A stretch of 64,000 nucleotides of DNA from Hoeflea sp. 108 (GCF_000372965.1 NZ_KB890024.1:1366839-1430838), one strand, 5' to 3'. Positions 1 through 10,753 are shown, counted from the stretch's first letter. The notes: generated by a model not told the origin, from the sequence alone. A program made the numbers and translations.

Positions 1-168
1 GTCGCCTCCGCCAAGGACGGTGACGTCATCATCGCCCACATCAACCAGCCGACCCACGCGGCCGGCGGCGGGCTGGTCAAGGGCCTGCTGGCGCTCAAGG
101 CCAAGGGTTATGACTTCGTGCGGCTGGACGATGTCGAGGACGACGGCACCGACGACACGACGAACTGA
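1..168 (+). CDS. polysaccharide deacetylase family protein, C-terminal fragment
   Basis: This is the last 55 codons of a gene cut by the window edge, read in frame 1 to a TGA at 166-168. The visible stretch GDVIIAHINQP followed by GLVKGLLALKAKGYDFVRL matches the end of the NodB-homology (carbohydrate esterase 4) fold, where a conserved His sits in the IAHINQP segment and a helix and last strand follow. The protein ends in an acidic Asp/Thr-rich tail. Such enzymes remove acetyl groups from surface or cell-wall polysaccharide. Substrate and full length cannot be judged from this fragment. Confidence 0.75.
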   Translation, partial: VASAKDGDVIIAHINQPTHAAGGGLVKGLLALKAKGYDFVRLDDVEDDGTDDTTN

Positions 169-284
169 CGCCGTCGTGCCGCCAAGGCAGTTCCACGAAG
201 AGTGCGAAGCGGTTTTCCGTCCCGGAATTGCGTCAGCGTAGAAGTGCGGGCGTTTCGCCGACACAAGGAAGGCGGCGCGCTAAA

Positions 285-926
285 TCAGGCTGCGGCGCGG
301 AAGGCTTCGACCACCCCGACATAGGCTTCGGCGAGCTTGGCCAGCGGGCTCGTGCTGCGGCTGGCCGACTCGACCTTGAGCTTGCCTCCGGTGGCGGGCA
401 GCGAAAGCAGCAGGAACTGGCGCCTCGCGCCGTCGCCGATCGATGCGGCAGCGACATGCTTGTCTTCACCGGCCTCGTCGAGACGCATCTTGAAAAGCAG
501 GATGCCGCCGACAGCTTCCAGCGCGTCGTCGACCATGTGGGCGAATTCCGATTCCGAAACGCAATCTGCGGCAATGGACGGCGCCGGTATGGTCACGGCA
601 GCAACCGCAGGCTCCTCGGTAACCGGGGGCTCTGCGCTTGCTGCGACGGGAGCCTCGACGGCCTCGGAGATCGCATCTTCCAACAGGTCTTCAGCTGAGA
701 GTTCGATCTCGTCGGTGCCTTCCGCGACCGGGCCGGAGTCATCAGCTAGGATGGTTACGTCGCTGCTTGATCCCTCGGCGATGCTGTCGCCAACCAGGAC
801 CTTTTCAGCGGCGACCAGATCCTGCTCGATCGATTCTGCAACAGCGCCCGGAACATCCTCCGGCTGCTGCGCCAACGCTTCGTGCTGCGGCAGGCTCTCG
901 TCCTCCGCGCGGGGATGCGTATCCAT
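285..926 (-). CDS. hypothetical protein with acidic N-terminal region
   Basis: A 213-residue protein I do not recognise by name. The start is the ATG at 926, because a GAGGG ribosome site lies six bases before it; a GTG 12 bases further upstream is possible but poorly placed. About 130 residues at the N-terminus are very rich in Glu, Asp, Ala and Val and look disordered. The last 80 residues look folded, with a helical end (LAKLAEAYVGVVEAFRAAA). No signal peptide or membrane segment is seen. It diverges from the acyl-CoA ligase at 1096. Function unknown. Confidence 0.6.
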   Translation of the reverse strand: MDTHPRAEDESLPQHEALAQQPEDVPGAVAESIEQDLVAAEKVLVGDSIAEGSSSDVTILADDSGPVAEGTDEIELSAEDLLEDAISEAVEAPVAASAEPPVTEEPAVAAVTIPAPSIAADCVSESEFAHMVDDALEAVGGILLFKMRLDEAGEDKHVAAASIGDGARRQFLLLSLPATGGKLKVESASRSTSPLAKLAEAYVGVVEAFRAAA

Positions 927-1095
927 GAGATCCCTCACAATATCTTATTTGCCCCGCCAGCCATTAATGAAGGTTAACCGGGACCGTGGCCGCAATAAGG
1001 CCAGTGCCGCTTTGCCGGCTTCGCCCTGTCTTCGTCGCACTGGACAATCCCGGCATTGGGACCAAAGATGCTCAAGACGATTTGGGAGGATCGAC

Positions 1096-2730
<1,635 letters not shown>

Positions 2731-2742
2731 CACGTCTCATGT

Positions 2743-2772
2743 GTGGAAAGGCTGACCTCCCCGCCTTTCCAC
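2743..2772 (+). terminator. hairpin after the acyl-CoA ligase
   Basis: A perfect 10-bp inverted repeat, GTGGAAAGGC / GCCTTTCCAC, with a 10-base loop, begins 12 bases after the ligase stop. There is no U-run, so it may be a weak terminator or an mRNA 3' stabiliser. Confidence 0.5.
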
Positions 2773-2867
2773 TTCAACCTCGGGCGGAATCCTTCTAGTT
2801 TCCACTGACGGCGCCGCATCGCCTAGGGAGGCGGCGCCCTGACGTCCGTGGGGTGGGTAACGGGTCT

Positions 2868-3683
2868 ATGGTTGAGTATCAGTCGAGATATCTGGAGCCG
2901 CGCACCACGCGCGCCGCCGGCCTGTCCAGGGGAATGGCCTCGTTTTCCGCCGTCCTGTTGATCACCGCCGTGCTCGGTCATCGCCGCGGCCTGATCGACA
3001 CCGTTGCCTTCTTCTGGGTGCTCGGCATCGTCGCTCTGCTTGCCGCTTTTGCGCTGCTTTTGTCAGGCTTTGCGTTTTCGCGCCTGTGGAAGTTCGGCGA
3101 CCAGGGCGGGCACGACCTGACCATCGGCGCCTTGCTGGCACTTGTCGTGCTCGCGCCCTTTGCGCTGACCGCCTACCAGATCGCCGCCTATCCGATGCTG
3201 CGCGACATCTCGTCCGACACCGACGATCCGCCTGCGCTGACGGCGGCCGCCTCGCTGCGCACACCCGACATGAACCGCATCGAGCCGATGACGCTTGGCG
3301 AGCGCACACTGCAGGCGCAGGCCTATCCGCTCGTTGCCGGCAGGCGCTACGATCTGTCGCTCGACCGCGTGCTCGACAGCCTTGTGACGGTGCTCAATCG
3401 GCAAGGCTGGCAGATCGTCGTGCCGCCGCCGCCGTCGGAGCAGGCAAAGGGCGAGGTCGACATCGAGGCAGTGGCGCGCAGCTTCATCCTGTCGCTGCCG
3501 TCGGATATTGCGATCAGGCTCGTCGACGACGGCGATTCCACCTTCGTCGACATGCGCTCTGCCTCGCGCTACGGCCGTCACGACCTCGGCGACAACGCCC
3601 AGCGCATCATCGACTTCCTCACTCAACTCGACCAGGAAATCGCAACCCAGGCCGGAACCGCCACGCCGGCACCAGCGCAATAG
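2868..3683 (+). CDS. DUF1499 domain-containing membrane protein
   Basis: A 271-residue protein. Three hydrophobic segments lie in the first 115 residues (ASFSAVLLITAVLG, a long ALLAAFALLLSGFAF segment, and LTIGALLALVVLAPFALTAY). A soluble C-terminal part of about 140 residues carries DUF1499 features, including YDLSLDRVLDSLVTVL and the late DSTFVDMRSASRYGRHDLG motif. The family has no assigned biochemical role. The start is uncertain: ATG at 2868 is used here; an in-frame GTG at 2853 would add five residues. It stands alone between the ligase and a convergent hydrolase. Confidence 0.75.
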   Translation: MVEYQSRYLEPRTTRAAGLSRGMASFSAVLLITAVLGHRRGLIDTVAFFWVLGIVALLAAFALLLSGFAFSRLWKFGDQGGHDLTIGALLALVVLAPFALTAYQIAAYPMLRDISSDTDDPPALTAAASLRTPDMNRIEPMTLGERTLQAQAYPLVAGRRYDLSLDRVLDSLVTVLNRQGWQIVVPPPPSEQAKGEVDIEAVARSFILSLPSDIAIRLVDDGDSTFVDMRSASRYGRHDLGDNAQRIIDFLTQLDQEIATQAGTATPAPAQ

Positions 3684-3784
3684 GGCATTTCCGCTTTCCT
3701 CGAAGCGCAAGGTCGCTCTATCTCTTTTTCTTGCGCAATGCCGGACGGAAACCGCGCCGCCCGTTTCTGGAGTTGCTTCAGCGC

Positions 3785-4693
3785 CTATCTTGCCGGCAGA
3801 TAGATGCCGGTTAGCGATGGAGCCTCGTCTGACGTTGCCTTGCCGCGCTCGACCAGATCTTCGAGATGGGCGAAGACCGACAGGCCGGCCGCGCCATAAA
3901 GGCGTGGGTCGGTGTCGCGGTAGATCGCCTTGACGATGTCGGGAATGGTGCGGTCGCCGGCATTCAATCGCTCGATGATGGCACGCTCGCGCATCTTCCG
4001 ATGCGCCTTGAGGCCGCGCACGAACTTCTTAGGCGCGGTGACAGGACCGCCATGGCCAGGCAGGTAGATGCGGTCGTTGCGTTCGATCAGCTTGTCGAGC
4101 GAGGCCATGTAATCGGACATTGCTCCGTCGGGCGGTGCCACGATCGAGGTCGACCACGCCATCACATGGTCCGCCGAAAACAGGATGCCCGTGCCTTCGA
4201 GCGCGAAGGCCGCGTGATTCGCCGCGTGGCCCGGGGTCAGCACGGTGCAGATGCGCCAACCGTCGCCCTCGACCACCTCGCCGTCGCGGACGACGATGTC
4301 AGGCATGAAGTCCGTGTCGCTCGAGGCGTCCATTGCCGGAACCTCGCCGAGATGCAGCGGACGCGCCGAGCGGTGTGGGCCCTCGGCGACCGTCCTGGCG
4401 CCGGTCAGCGCCTTGAGCCGGGCGGCGAGCGGAGAGTGGTCGCGGTGGGTGTGGCTGACGAAGATGTGGCTGACTGGACGGCCCGCGATTGCCCGGATAA
4501 GCGCTTCGAGATGGGTATCGTCGTCGGGGCCTGGGTCGATGACCGCAAGCGTGTCGGTGCCCAGGATATAGCTGTTGGTGCCGTGGAAAGTGAAGGGGCT
4601 GGGATTGTTGACGGTCATCCGGGCCACCCCTTTGGCGATGGCGACGGCTTCGCCATAGGCAGGCTCGAAGCGTGTATCGAAATCAAGCGACAT
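3785..4693 (-). CDS. MBL-fold metallo-hydrolase (LACTB2/RNase-like)
   Basis: A 302-residue metallo-beta-lactamase-fold enzyme. The family signature HTHRDHS (HxHxDH, near residues 81-87) supplies zinc ligands; PGHAANHA and the late LPGHGGPV give further metal-binding His. The N-terminal TFHGTNSYILG and VIDPGPDDDTH are typical of the human LACTB2-like branch, which also carries a C-terminal winged-helix region, here about residues 225-290 (HRKMRERAIIERL onward). Members are hydrolases or endoribonucleases; the substrate is unknown here. It is divergent from bioY and convergent with the DUF1499 gene. Confidence 0.82.
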   Translation of the reverse strand: MSLDFDTRFEPAYGEAVAIAKGVARMTVNNPSPFTFHGTNSYILGTDTLAVIDPGPDDDTHLEALIRAIAGRPVSHIFVSHTHRDHSPLAARLKALTGARTVAEGPHRSARPLHLGEVPAMDASSDTDFMPDIVVRDGEVVEGDGWRICTVLTPGHAANHAAFALEGTGILFSADHVMAWSTSIVAPPDGAMSDYMASLDKLIERNDRIYLPGHGGPVTAPKKFVRGLKAHRKMRERAIIERLNAGDRTIPDIVKAIYRDTDPRLYGAAGLSVFAHLEDLVERGKATSDEAPSLTGIYLPAR

Positions 4694-4726
4694 GGCCTGC
4701 CTATATCTGTGTGTTGCTCAGCCCGA

Positions 4727-4744
4727 CGGCAAATTCGTTTGCCG
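4727..4744. promoter_or_regulatory. UUCG-capped hairpin upstream of bioY
   Basis: A perfect 7-bp stem, CGGCAAA / TTTGCCG, closed by a TTCG tetraloop, lies between the divergent hydrolase and bioY. It could be a leader structure on either transcript. No BioR-type TTATCTATAA operator was found nearby. Confidence 0.35.
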
Positions 4745-4815
4745 CTTAGCACGGAAGACAATATAGGGAAAACCACGTCGGGCCTGCCCGCCGCTCTGAA
4801 CACAAGGGGATTTAC

Positions 4816-5412
4816 ATGGCCGTTGCATCCAGCAATTCCACCGCGCTCATCTCTGCCGCGCTGCCCGAAAAGGGTGCGACGCGCCTTGCGACCCAGCTTC
4901 TGCTGGCCGTTGCCGGCTCGCTGCTGCTCGTTGCTTCGGCCAAGACCAAGGTCGTGCTCGGCCCGGTCGACATGTCGCTGCAGACGCTTGCCGTTCTCGG
5001 CATCGGCGCAGCCTTCGGCCTCCGTCTCGGCGTCGCAACGCTGATGCTTTACATGGCCCAGGGCGCCATGGGCTATCCGGTGTTCCAGAGCACGCCTGAG
5101 AAGGGCATTGGCATCGCCTACATGCTCGGCTCGACCGGCGGCTATCTGCTGGGCTTTGTCGCCATGGCCGCAATCGTCGGCTGGGCAGTCGACCGCGGCT
5201 GGGGCCGCAGCATCGTCAAGATGCTCGGCGCGATGCTCGTGGCCGAAGTCGTGATGATGGCGCTCGGCTTCTCCTGGCTTTCGCTGCTCATCGGCGCCGA
5301 GAAGTCCTGGCAGTTCGGCGTCGTGCCGTTCATCGTGCCGGACCTGATCAAGGTTGCGCTCGCCGCCGCCGCCGTGCCGGCGATCTGGGCGCTGATGCCC
5401 AAGAAGGGCTGA
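4816..5412 (+). CDS. bioY: biotin transporter BioY
   Basis: A 198-residue integral membrane protein, the substrate-binding S component of an ECF-type biotin transporter. Family landmarks are GPVDMSLQTLAVLGIGAAFG (the conserved PVPxTLQT-like segment), RLGVATLMLYMAQGAMGYPVF and LGSTGGYLLGF, with about six hydrophobic helices. An AAGGGG ribosome site lies six bases before the ATG. No bioM/bioN partners lie next to it, so BioY may work alone or with distant ECF subunits. A strong terminator follows directly. Confidence 0.93.
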   Translation: MAVASSNSTALISAALPEKGATRLATQLLLAVAGSLLLVASAKTKVVLGPVDMSLQTLAVLGIGAAFGLRLGVATLMLYMAQGAMGYPVFQSTPEKGIGIAYMLGSTGGYLLGFVAMAAIVGWAVDRGWGRSIVKMLGAMLVAEVVMMALGFSWLSLLIGAEKSWQFGVVPFIVPDLIKVALAAAAVPAIWALMPKKG

Positions 5413-5440
5413 TCGCTTCAATCGAGCGATGGATTTGCAG

Positions 5441-5473
5441 ACGCTCCGGCCCTAGAAAGGCCGGGGCGTTTTG
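5441..5473 (+). terminator. Rho-independent terminator after bioY
   Basis: The stem CGCTCCGGCC / GGCCGGGGCG has one G-U pair, a seven-base loop and a TTTT run directly after it, 29 bases beyond the bioY stop. Confidence 0.8.
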
Positions 5474-5494
5474 CATTTGAAGAGCAGTGAATTC

Positions 5495-6502
5495 ATGACC
5501 GTTCTCGTCACCGGCACGGCCGGCTTTATCGGCTTCCATGTCGCCCGGCGTCTTTTGGCCGAGGGCTACGAGGTAGTCGGTTTCGACAACGTCACCGACT
5601 ACTACGACACATCGTTGAAGCGGGCGCGGCTGGAACTGCTGGCCGCCCACAAGGACTTTCGCTTCATCGAAGCCAATCTCGCCGATGCGGATGCCGTGCG
5701 TTCGGCCTTTGCCTGCAAACCCGAATTCGTCGTCCATCTCGCCGCGCAGGCCGGCGTGCGCTACTCGCTCGAAAATCCGCAGGCTTATGTCGACGCCAAT
5801 GTCACCGGCTTCCTGAACATCCTCGAGAACTGCCGGGCGACGGCGCCCACGCATCTGCTCTATGCCTCATCCAGCTCGGTTTATGGCGGCAACAAGAAGC
5901 AGCCCTATTCGCCGCGCGACAGCGTCGACCATCCTGTCAGCCTCTATGCCGCCACCAAGAAGGCCAACGAATTGATGGCGCATACCTACAGCCATCTCTT
6001 CGGCGTACCGGCGACGGGACTGCGCTTCTTCACCGTCTATGGCCCGTGGGGCCGGCCCGATATGGCCTACTACAAGTTCACCAAGGCGATCTTCGCTGGC
6101 GAGGCCATCGACATCTACAACAATGGCGACATGTACCGCGACTTCACCTATGTCGACGACATTGTCGAAGGGATCGTGCGCCTGCTCGGCCGGCCTCCGG
6201 TTGCCGACCCCAACTACGATGTTGCTGCAGGCGGCGCGTCGGGCAGCTGGGCGCCACATCGGGTGGTCAATATCGGCAACCGCCGCAAGGAACATCTGAT
6301 GGAGATGGTCCGCGTCCTCGAACGCGCAACCGGTCGCGAGGCGGTGAAGCGCTTCCTGCCGCTGCAGCCCGGCGACGTGCTCAGCACCTGGGCCGATGTC
6401 AGCGACCTTGAAGCACTGATCGGCGAACTGCCGCATACGCCGATCGAGGACGGGTTGCTGCGCTTTGTCGACTGGTACGGGCGTTATCACAAGGTGCAAT
6501 AG
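5495..6502 (+). CDS. UDP-glucuronate 4-epimerase-like NAD-dependent epimerase
   Basis: A 335-residue extended short-chain dehydrogenase. The NAD-binding TGTAGFIG is at residues 6-13, SSSSVYGG carries the catalytic Ser, and YAATK supplies catalytic Tyr151 and Lys155. RFFTVYGPWGRPDMA is the hallmark of UDP-GlcA/UDP-Glc epimerases such as S. meliloti LspL, which interconverts UDP-glucuronate and UDP-galacturonate for lipopolysaccharide. The ATG at 5495 puts the glycine motif at the expected distance; an upstream in-frame start at 5471 lies against the bioY terminator and is rejected. It is a single gene in its context. Confidence 0.87.
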   Translation: MTVLVTGTAGFIGFHVARRLLAEGYEVVGFDNVTDYYDTSLKRARLELLAAHKDFRFIEANLADADAVRSAFACKPEFVVHLAAQAGVRYSLENPQAYVDANVTGFLNILENCRATAPTHLLYASSSSVYGGNKKQPYSPRDSVDHPVSLYAATKKANELMAHTYSHLFGVPATGLRFFTVYGPWGRPDMAYYKFTKAIFAGEAIDIYNNGDMYRDFTYVDDIVEGIVRLLGRPPVADPNYDVAAGGASGSWAPHRVVNIGNRRKEHLMEMVRVLERATGREAVKRFLPLQPGDVLSTWADVSDLEALIGELPHTPIEDGLLRFVDWYGRYHKVQ

Positions 6503-7016
6503 CGCTTTGACGGGTAGAAATACTGGCCGCCGGCGCCCGGCGCTGCCGGCGACATTGCCCGGCGCCGCTCCCGTACGAAGCGAAGGTTGTTACGAACGAC
6601 GGGGTGCGGGAGTGAGTGACATGCTTCGGCGTCTGCGATGGCATGACGAGGGGCATTCCAGGTTGGTCGTTTGTTCCAGGGCAGGCTGCTTCGATTGGCG
6701 TTGGCCAATGATAAGGCTGCCCGGCGAGGCGTGAACAAACACGCGAATCTATCCCTGCTTGCCAGGTGAAAATCGACACCGAGTTGCCGCTGCGGGGCTG
6801 GCGCGCCTTAGTCGCCATTCTTGCTGCCTGGCTGAATGTTTGGCCGCGTTTGGAAATGCATTCTCGCCAGCCGCGAGATAGGGGCAAAACAGACTTGCCC
6901 CGGCGTCCATTTTGGACTGCCTCGCCTTGAGACAGCAGGGAATTCTGGGAGACTGCGCGCAAGTGGACATGCGGGCGAAATCGTCCCGCGAACAGACCTA
7001 TTTCGAAGGCTCCTCA
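6503..7016. other. 514-bp intergenic region before cysD
   Basis: No convincing gene is seen on either strand. A GC-rich self-complementary stretch at about 6527-6570 (GCCGGCGCCCGGCGC and partners) just after the epimerase could stop transcription. The remainder presumably carries the cysD promoter and leader. No riboswitch fold could be recognised by eye. Confidence 0.5.
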
Positions 7017-7922
7017 ATGCTTGCCAGACTGACGCATCTGGACCGTCTCGAAGCCGAGGCGATCCATATTTTCCGCGAGGTCGCGGCCACCTTTTCCAAG
7101 CCGGTGATGCTCTATTCCGTTGGCAAAGATTCCTCGGTGCTGCTGCACCTGGCGATGAAGGCCTTCTATCCGGCCAAGCCACCGTTCCCGTTCCTGCATG
7201 TCGACACGACCTGGAAGTTCCGCGAGATGATCGAGTTCCGCGACCAGATGGCGCGCGAGCTCGGCTTCGATCTCCTGGTCCACGTCAATCCCGACGGCGT
7301 GCGCGACAACATCAACCCGTTCGATCATGGTTCGAACACGCATACGCATGTGATGAAGACGGTCGGGTTGCGTCAGGCGCTCGACAAATATGGCTTCGAC
7401 GCGGCCTTCGGCGGCGCCCGCCGCGACGAGGAGAAGTCGCGTGCCAAGGAGCGTATCTTCTCCTTCCGCAACGCCCAGCATGCCTGGGACCCGAAGAACC
7501 AGCGGCCGGAAATGTGGAAGATCTACAACACCCGCGTTTCACCGGGTGAGTCGATCCGTGTGTTTCCGCTCTCCAATTGGACCGAGCTCGATATCTGGCA
7601 GTATATCCTGCAGGAAAACATCCCGATCGTGCCACTCTATTACGCCAAGCAGCGCCCTGTGGTCGAACGCGACGGCATGCTGATCCTGCGCGACGATGAC
7701 CGCATGAAGCTGCGCCCCGGCGAGGTGGTGGAGAACCGGCTGGTGCGCTTCCGCACGCTTGGCTGCTACCCGCTGACCGGCGCCATCGACTCCGATGCCG
7801 ACAGCCTCGAAGCCATCGTCAGCGAAATGCTGACCGCCCGCACCTCCGAACGGCAGGGTCGCCTGATCGACCGTGACGAAGCCGGCTCGATGGAAAAGAA
7901 GAAGCGCGAAGGGTACTTCTGA
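7017..7922 (+). CDS. cysD: sulfate adenylyltransferase subunit 2
   Basis: A 301-residue subunit of ATP sulfurylase, which with the CysN GTPase converts sulfate and ATP to adenylylsulfate. The PP-loop SVGKDSS is at residues 34-40; FPFLHVDTTWKF, GGARRDEEKSRAKER and FPLSNWTELDIWQYI are family signatures. Length is standard. The ATG at 7017 is chosen because it gives the conserved MLARLTHLDRLEAEAIHIFRE start, with an AAGG site upstream; further in-frame starts extend upstream without conserved sequence. Only two bases separate it from cysNC, so the genes form one operon. Confidence 0.95.
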   Translation: MLARLTHLDRLEAEAIHIFREVAATFSKPVMLYSVGKDSSVLLHLAMKAFYPAKPPFPFLHVDTTWKFREMIEFRDQMARELGFDLLVHVNPDGVRDNINPFDHGSNTHTHVMKTVGLRQALDKYGFDAAFGGARRDEEKSRAKERIFSFRNAQHAWDPKNQRPEMWKIYNTRVSPGESIRVFPLSNWTELDIWQYILQENIPIVPLYYAKQRPVVERDGMLILRDDDRMKLRPGEVVENRLVRFRTLGCYPLTGAIDSDADSLEAIVSEMLTARTSERQGRLIDRDEAGSMEKKKREGYF

Positions 7923-7924
7923 TC

Positions 7925-9862
7925 ATGCTGCATGCAGTTGCACCCGAGCCGGATGCCGTCGAAAGCGTCCGCGATTACCTCGCCGCCCAGGAGCAGAAGT
8001 CGCTGCTGCGCTTCCTCACCTGTGGATCGGTGGACGACGGCAAGTCGACGCTGATCGGCCGCCTCCTGTCCGACACCAAGCAGATATTCGAGGACCAGCT
8101 TGCGGCGCTCGAGCGCGATTCGCGCAAGCACGGCACGACCGGCGATGACGTCGATTTCGCGCTGCTGGTGGACGGGCTCGAAGCCGAGCGTGAGCAGGGC
8201 ATCACCATCGATGTCGCCTATCGCTTCTTTGCCACGCCGAAGCGCAAGTTCATCGTCGCCGATACTCCCGGCCATGAGCAGTACACACGCAACATGGCGA
8301 CCGGCGCCTCGACCGCCGACCTTGCCATCGTTTTGGTCGACGCCCGCCAGGGCGTGCTGCGCCAGACGCGTCGGCATTCGATCATCGCCTCGCTGCTGGG
8401 CATCCGTAACATCGTCGTCGCCATCAACAAGATCGATCTTGTCGGCTTCGACCCGAACGTCTTCCACCGCATCACTGCCGAGTACCAGGCCTTTGCCGCG
8501 AGCCTCGGCTTCAAGTCAATCGTACCGATCCCGATGTCGGCGCGTTATGGCGACAACGTCACCCGCCGCTCCGACAAGATGAACTGGTATGCCGGCCCGA
8601 CGCTGATCGAGCATCTTGAGACTGTCGTGGTCGAGGAAGAGGTGGCCGAGCGGCCGTTCCGTTTCCCGGTACAATACGTCAACCGGCCCAATCTCGACTT
8701 CCGTGGCTTTGCCGGAACAATTGCCTCGGGCGCGATTTCGCAGGGCGACGAGATCGTCGTGGCCAAGTCCGGCAAGGCCTCCAAGGTCAGGCGCATAGTT
8801 GCCCATGGCGGCGATCTGCCAACCGCAGTCGCCGGCCAGGCGGTCACGCTGGTGCTCGACGACGAGGTCGAGGTGTCGCGCGGCAACGTGCTTGTGACGC
8901 CCGACGCCCGCCCGCATGTCGCCGACCAGTTTGCCGCCAATGTCGTCTGGTTCGACGAGGCAGCCATGCTGCCCGGTCGTTCCTACATACTGCGCACCGA
9001 GACCGACCAGGCGAGTGCCACGGTCACCGAGCTGCAGTACCGCGTCAACGTCAACGACTTCGCCCATGAGGCGGCCAAGTCGCTGGAGATGAACGAGGTC
9101 GGTGTCTGCAACATCTCGACCCAGTCGCCGCTTGCCTTCGACAACTTCGCCGAAGATCGCACCACCGGCGCCTTCATCCTGATCGACCGCATCACCAATG
9201 CCACCGTCGGCGCCGGCATGATCCTGAACCCGCTGCGCCGGGCAGGCAACATCCACTGGCAGTCGCTCGACATCACCCGCAAGGCGCGGGCCGACCTCAA
9301 GAACCAGCGCCCGTCGGTGCTGTGGTTCACCGGCCTGTCGGGTTCGGGCAAGTCGACGGTCGCCAACCTGCTTGAAAAGAAGCTGCACGCGGCCGGCAAG
9401 CACACCTACATCCTCGACGGCGACAATGTCCGCCACGGGCTGAACCGCGACCTCGGCTTCACTGATCAGGACCGGGTGGAAAACATCCGGCGCGTGGCCG
9501 AGGTTGCCAGGCTGATGGCCGATGCCGGCCTGATCGTGATCGTCTCGTTCATCTCGCCCTTCAAGGCCGAGCGCCGCATGGCGCGCGAGTTGCTGGGGCA
9601 GGGCGAATTTGTCGAGGTGTTCGTCGACACGCCCTTCGAGGAATGCGCCAAGCGCGATCCGAAGGGGCTTTATGCGCGGGCGCTGTCCGGGGCGATCAAG
9701 AACTTCACCGGCGTTGATTCACCCTATGAAACACCGGAGAATCCTGAGATTCATTTGCAGACTCTCGGCAAGACGCCCGAAGAGATGGTCGAAATTGTCG
9801 AGAACTGGCTGAATGAGCGTGACTTCGCAGAGCACCAATACGACGACGGCGGCGGCATCTGA
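7925..9862 (+). CDS. cysNC: bifunctional sulfate adenylyltransferase subunit 1 / adenylylsulfate kinase (CysN-CysC fusion)
   Basis: A 645-residue fusion of NodQ type. Residues 1 to about 440 are an EF-Tu-like GTPase: G1 GSVDDGKST at 34-42, G3 DTPGHEQYTRNM, G4 NKIDL, then beta-barrel domains. Residues from about 455 are APS kinase with P-loop GLSGSGKST near 475, the DGDNVRHGLNRDLGF motif and the ISPFKAERRMAR region. Together they make APS and then PAPS for sulfate assimilation or sulfation. The gene starts two bases after cysD and its end overlaps cysQ by 50 bases. Confidence 0.95.
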   Translation: MLHAVAPEPDAVESVRDYLAAQEQKSLLRFLTCGSVDDGKSTLIGRLLSDTKQIFEDQLAALERDSRKHGTTGDDVDFALLVDGLEAEREQGITIDVAYRFFATPKRKFIVADTPGHEQYTRNMATGASTADLAIVLVDARQGVLRQTRRHSIIASLLGIRNIVVAINKIDLVGFDPNVFHRITAEYQAFAASLGFKSIVPIPMSARYGDNVTRRSDKMNWYAGPTLIEHLETVVVEEEVAERPFRFPVQYVNRPNLDFRGFAGTIASGAISQGDEIVVAKSGKASKVRRIVAHGGDLPTAVAGQAVTLVLDDEVEVSRGNVLVTPDARPHVADQFAANVVWFDEAAMLPGRSYILRTETDQASATVTELQYRVNVNDFAHEAAKSLEMNEVGVCNISTQSPLAFDNFAEDRTTGAFILIDRITNATVGAGMILNPLRRAGNIHWQSLDITRKARADLKNQRPSVLWFTGLSGSGKSTVANLLEKKLHAAGKHTYILDGDNVRHGLNRDLGFTDQDRVENIRRVAEVARLMADAGLIVIVSFISPFKAERRMARELLGQGEFVEVFVDTPFEECAKRDPKGLYARALSGAIKNFTGVDSPYETPENPEIHLQTLGKTPEEMVEIVENWLNERDFAEHQYDDGGGI

Positions 9863-10664
9863 CGAAGCGATCCTGGAATTGTTCGAGCGCCTGGCGATCA
9901 ACGCCGGGCGCGCGATCATGGAGGTCTACGACTCCCACATCGAGGTGACCGAGAAATCGGATGCGTCGCCGGTCACCCAGGCCGACAAGGCAGCGGAGAA
10001 GGTTATTCTCGCGGGCCTGCGCGCGGCGCTGCCCAGCGTCCCTTGCGTCTCGGAGGAGGAGATCGAGGAAGGCATCGTGCCGCCCGATCTCGGAGGCCTG
10101 TTCTTGCTCGTCGACCCGCTGGACGGCACCAAGGAGTTCGTCAAGCGCCGGACCGACTTCACAGTCAACATCGCGCTCATCCGCAATGGCGTGCCTGCAA
10201 TCGGTGTCGTCTACGCACCGTGCAGCGGCCGCTTCTTTGCCGGCCGTCCCGGATGGGCCGAGGCGTTCGAGGTGATCGATGGCGTTCCGACCGGGCGCCA
10301 CCAGATTCATGTGCGCGAGGGCCGAGAGCCGCTGACCATAGTTGCCAGCCGTTCGCACCTGACGCCGGAAACGGAAGCCTTCATCAAGAGGGTGCATGCC
10401 GCCGAGATCGTGTCAGTCGGCTCATCGCTGAAATTCTGCTTGCTGGCGACAGGGGAGGCGGATCTCTATCCGCGCTTCGGCCGTACGATGGAATGGGATA
10501 CGGCGGCCGGCGATGCCGTGCTGCGCGCGGCCGGCGGCACCACCCACACGCTTGATGGTGCGCCGCTCGTCTATGGCAAGCGCAACCAGGCCGACGATGC
10601 GGATTTCGCCAATCCGCATTTCGTTTCGAGCGGCCTGATCGTCGACCCGGCCTTCATCTTCTGA
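9813..10664 (+). CDS. cysQ: 3'(2'),5'-bisphosphate nucleotidase
   Basis: A 283-residue inositol-monophosphatase-fold enzyme that removes the 3' phosphate from PAP and PAPS, controlling the PAPS pool made by the upstream genes. Metal-site motifs are seen in order: SEEEIEEG, VDPLDGTKEFVKR, and the late MEWDTAAGDAVLRAAGG. The ATG at 9813 lies inside the last codons of cysNC, implying translational coupling; the first 17 residues are Ser/Thr-rich and may not be conserved, so a slightly later start is possible. A long terminator hairpin follows. Confidence 0.93.
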   Translation: MSVTSQSTNTTTAAASDEAILELFERLAINAGRAIMEVYDSHIEVTEKSDASPVTQADKAAEKVILAGLRAALPSVPCVSEEEIEEGIVPPDLGGLFLLVDPLDGTKEFVKRRTDFTVNIALIRNGVPAIGVVYAPCSGRFFAGRPGWAEAFEVIDGVPTGRHQIHVREGREPLTIVASRSHLTPETEAFIKRVHAAEIVSVGSSLKFCLLATGEADLYPRFGRTMEWDTAAGDAVLRAAGGTTHTLDGAPLVYGKRNQADDADFANPHFVSSGLIVDPAFIF

Positions 10665-10673
10665 ACCAACCAA

Positions 10674-10717
10674 ATGCAACGGCCCGAAAATCGAGATCGA
10701 TTTTCGGGCCGTTGCAT
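10674..10717. terminator. bidirectional terminator between cysQ and the DegT gene
   Basis: A perfect 21-base inverted repeat (ATGCAACGGCCCGAAAATCGA and its complement) spans 44 bases, with only the central bases left for the loop. It lies between two convergent genes, is GC-rich at its core with A/T blocks on both sides, and should stop transcripts from either direction. Confidence 0.75.
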
Positions 10718-10753
10718 GTTTCATAACCTGGAGCGTCCTGCGTCGCTCGGCGC

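Noticed and set aside
337..1095. Large plus-strand extension of the acyl-CoA ligase frame, opposite the hypothetical gene
   Set aside because: It has no conserved sequence, is low-complexity Ser/Ala/Arg, and the ligase has its own ribosome site at 1096; it is a GC-rich shadow of the minus-strand gene.
4694..4815. BioR operator or biotin-related riboswitch in front of bioY
   Set aside because: No TTATCTATAA-like box was found, and only a short UUCG hairpin is present.
6399..6962. 187-codon minus-strand frame in the gap before cysD
   Set aside because: Composition is Ser/Arg/Gln-rich with no domain or ribosome site, and part overlaps the epimerase end.
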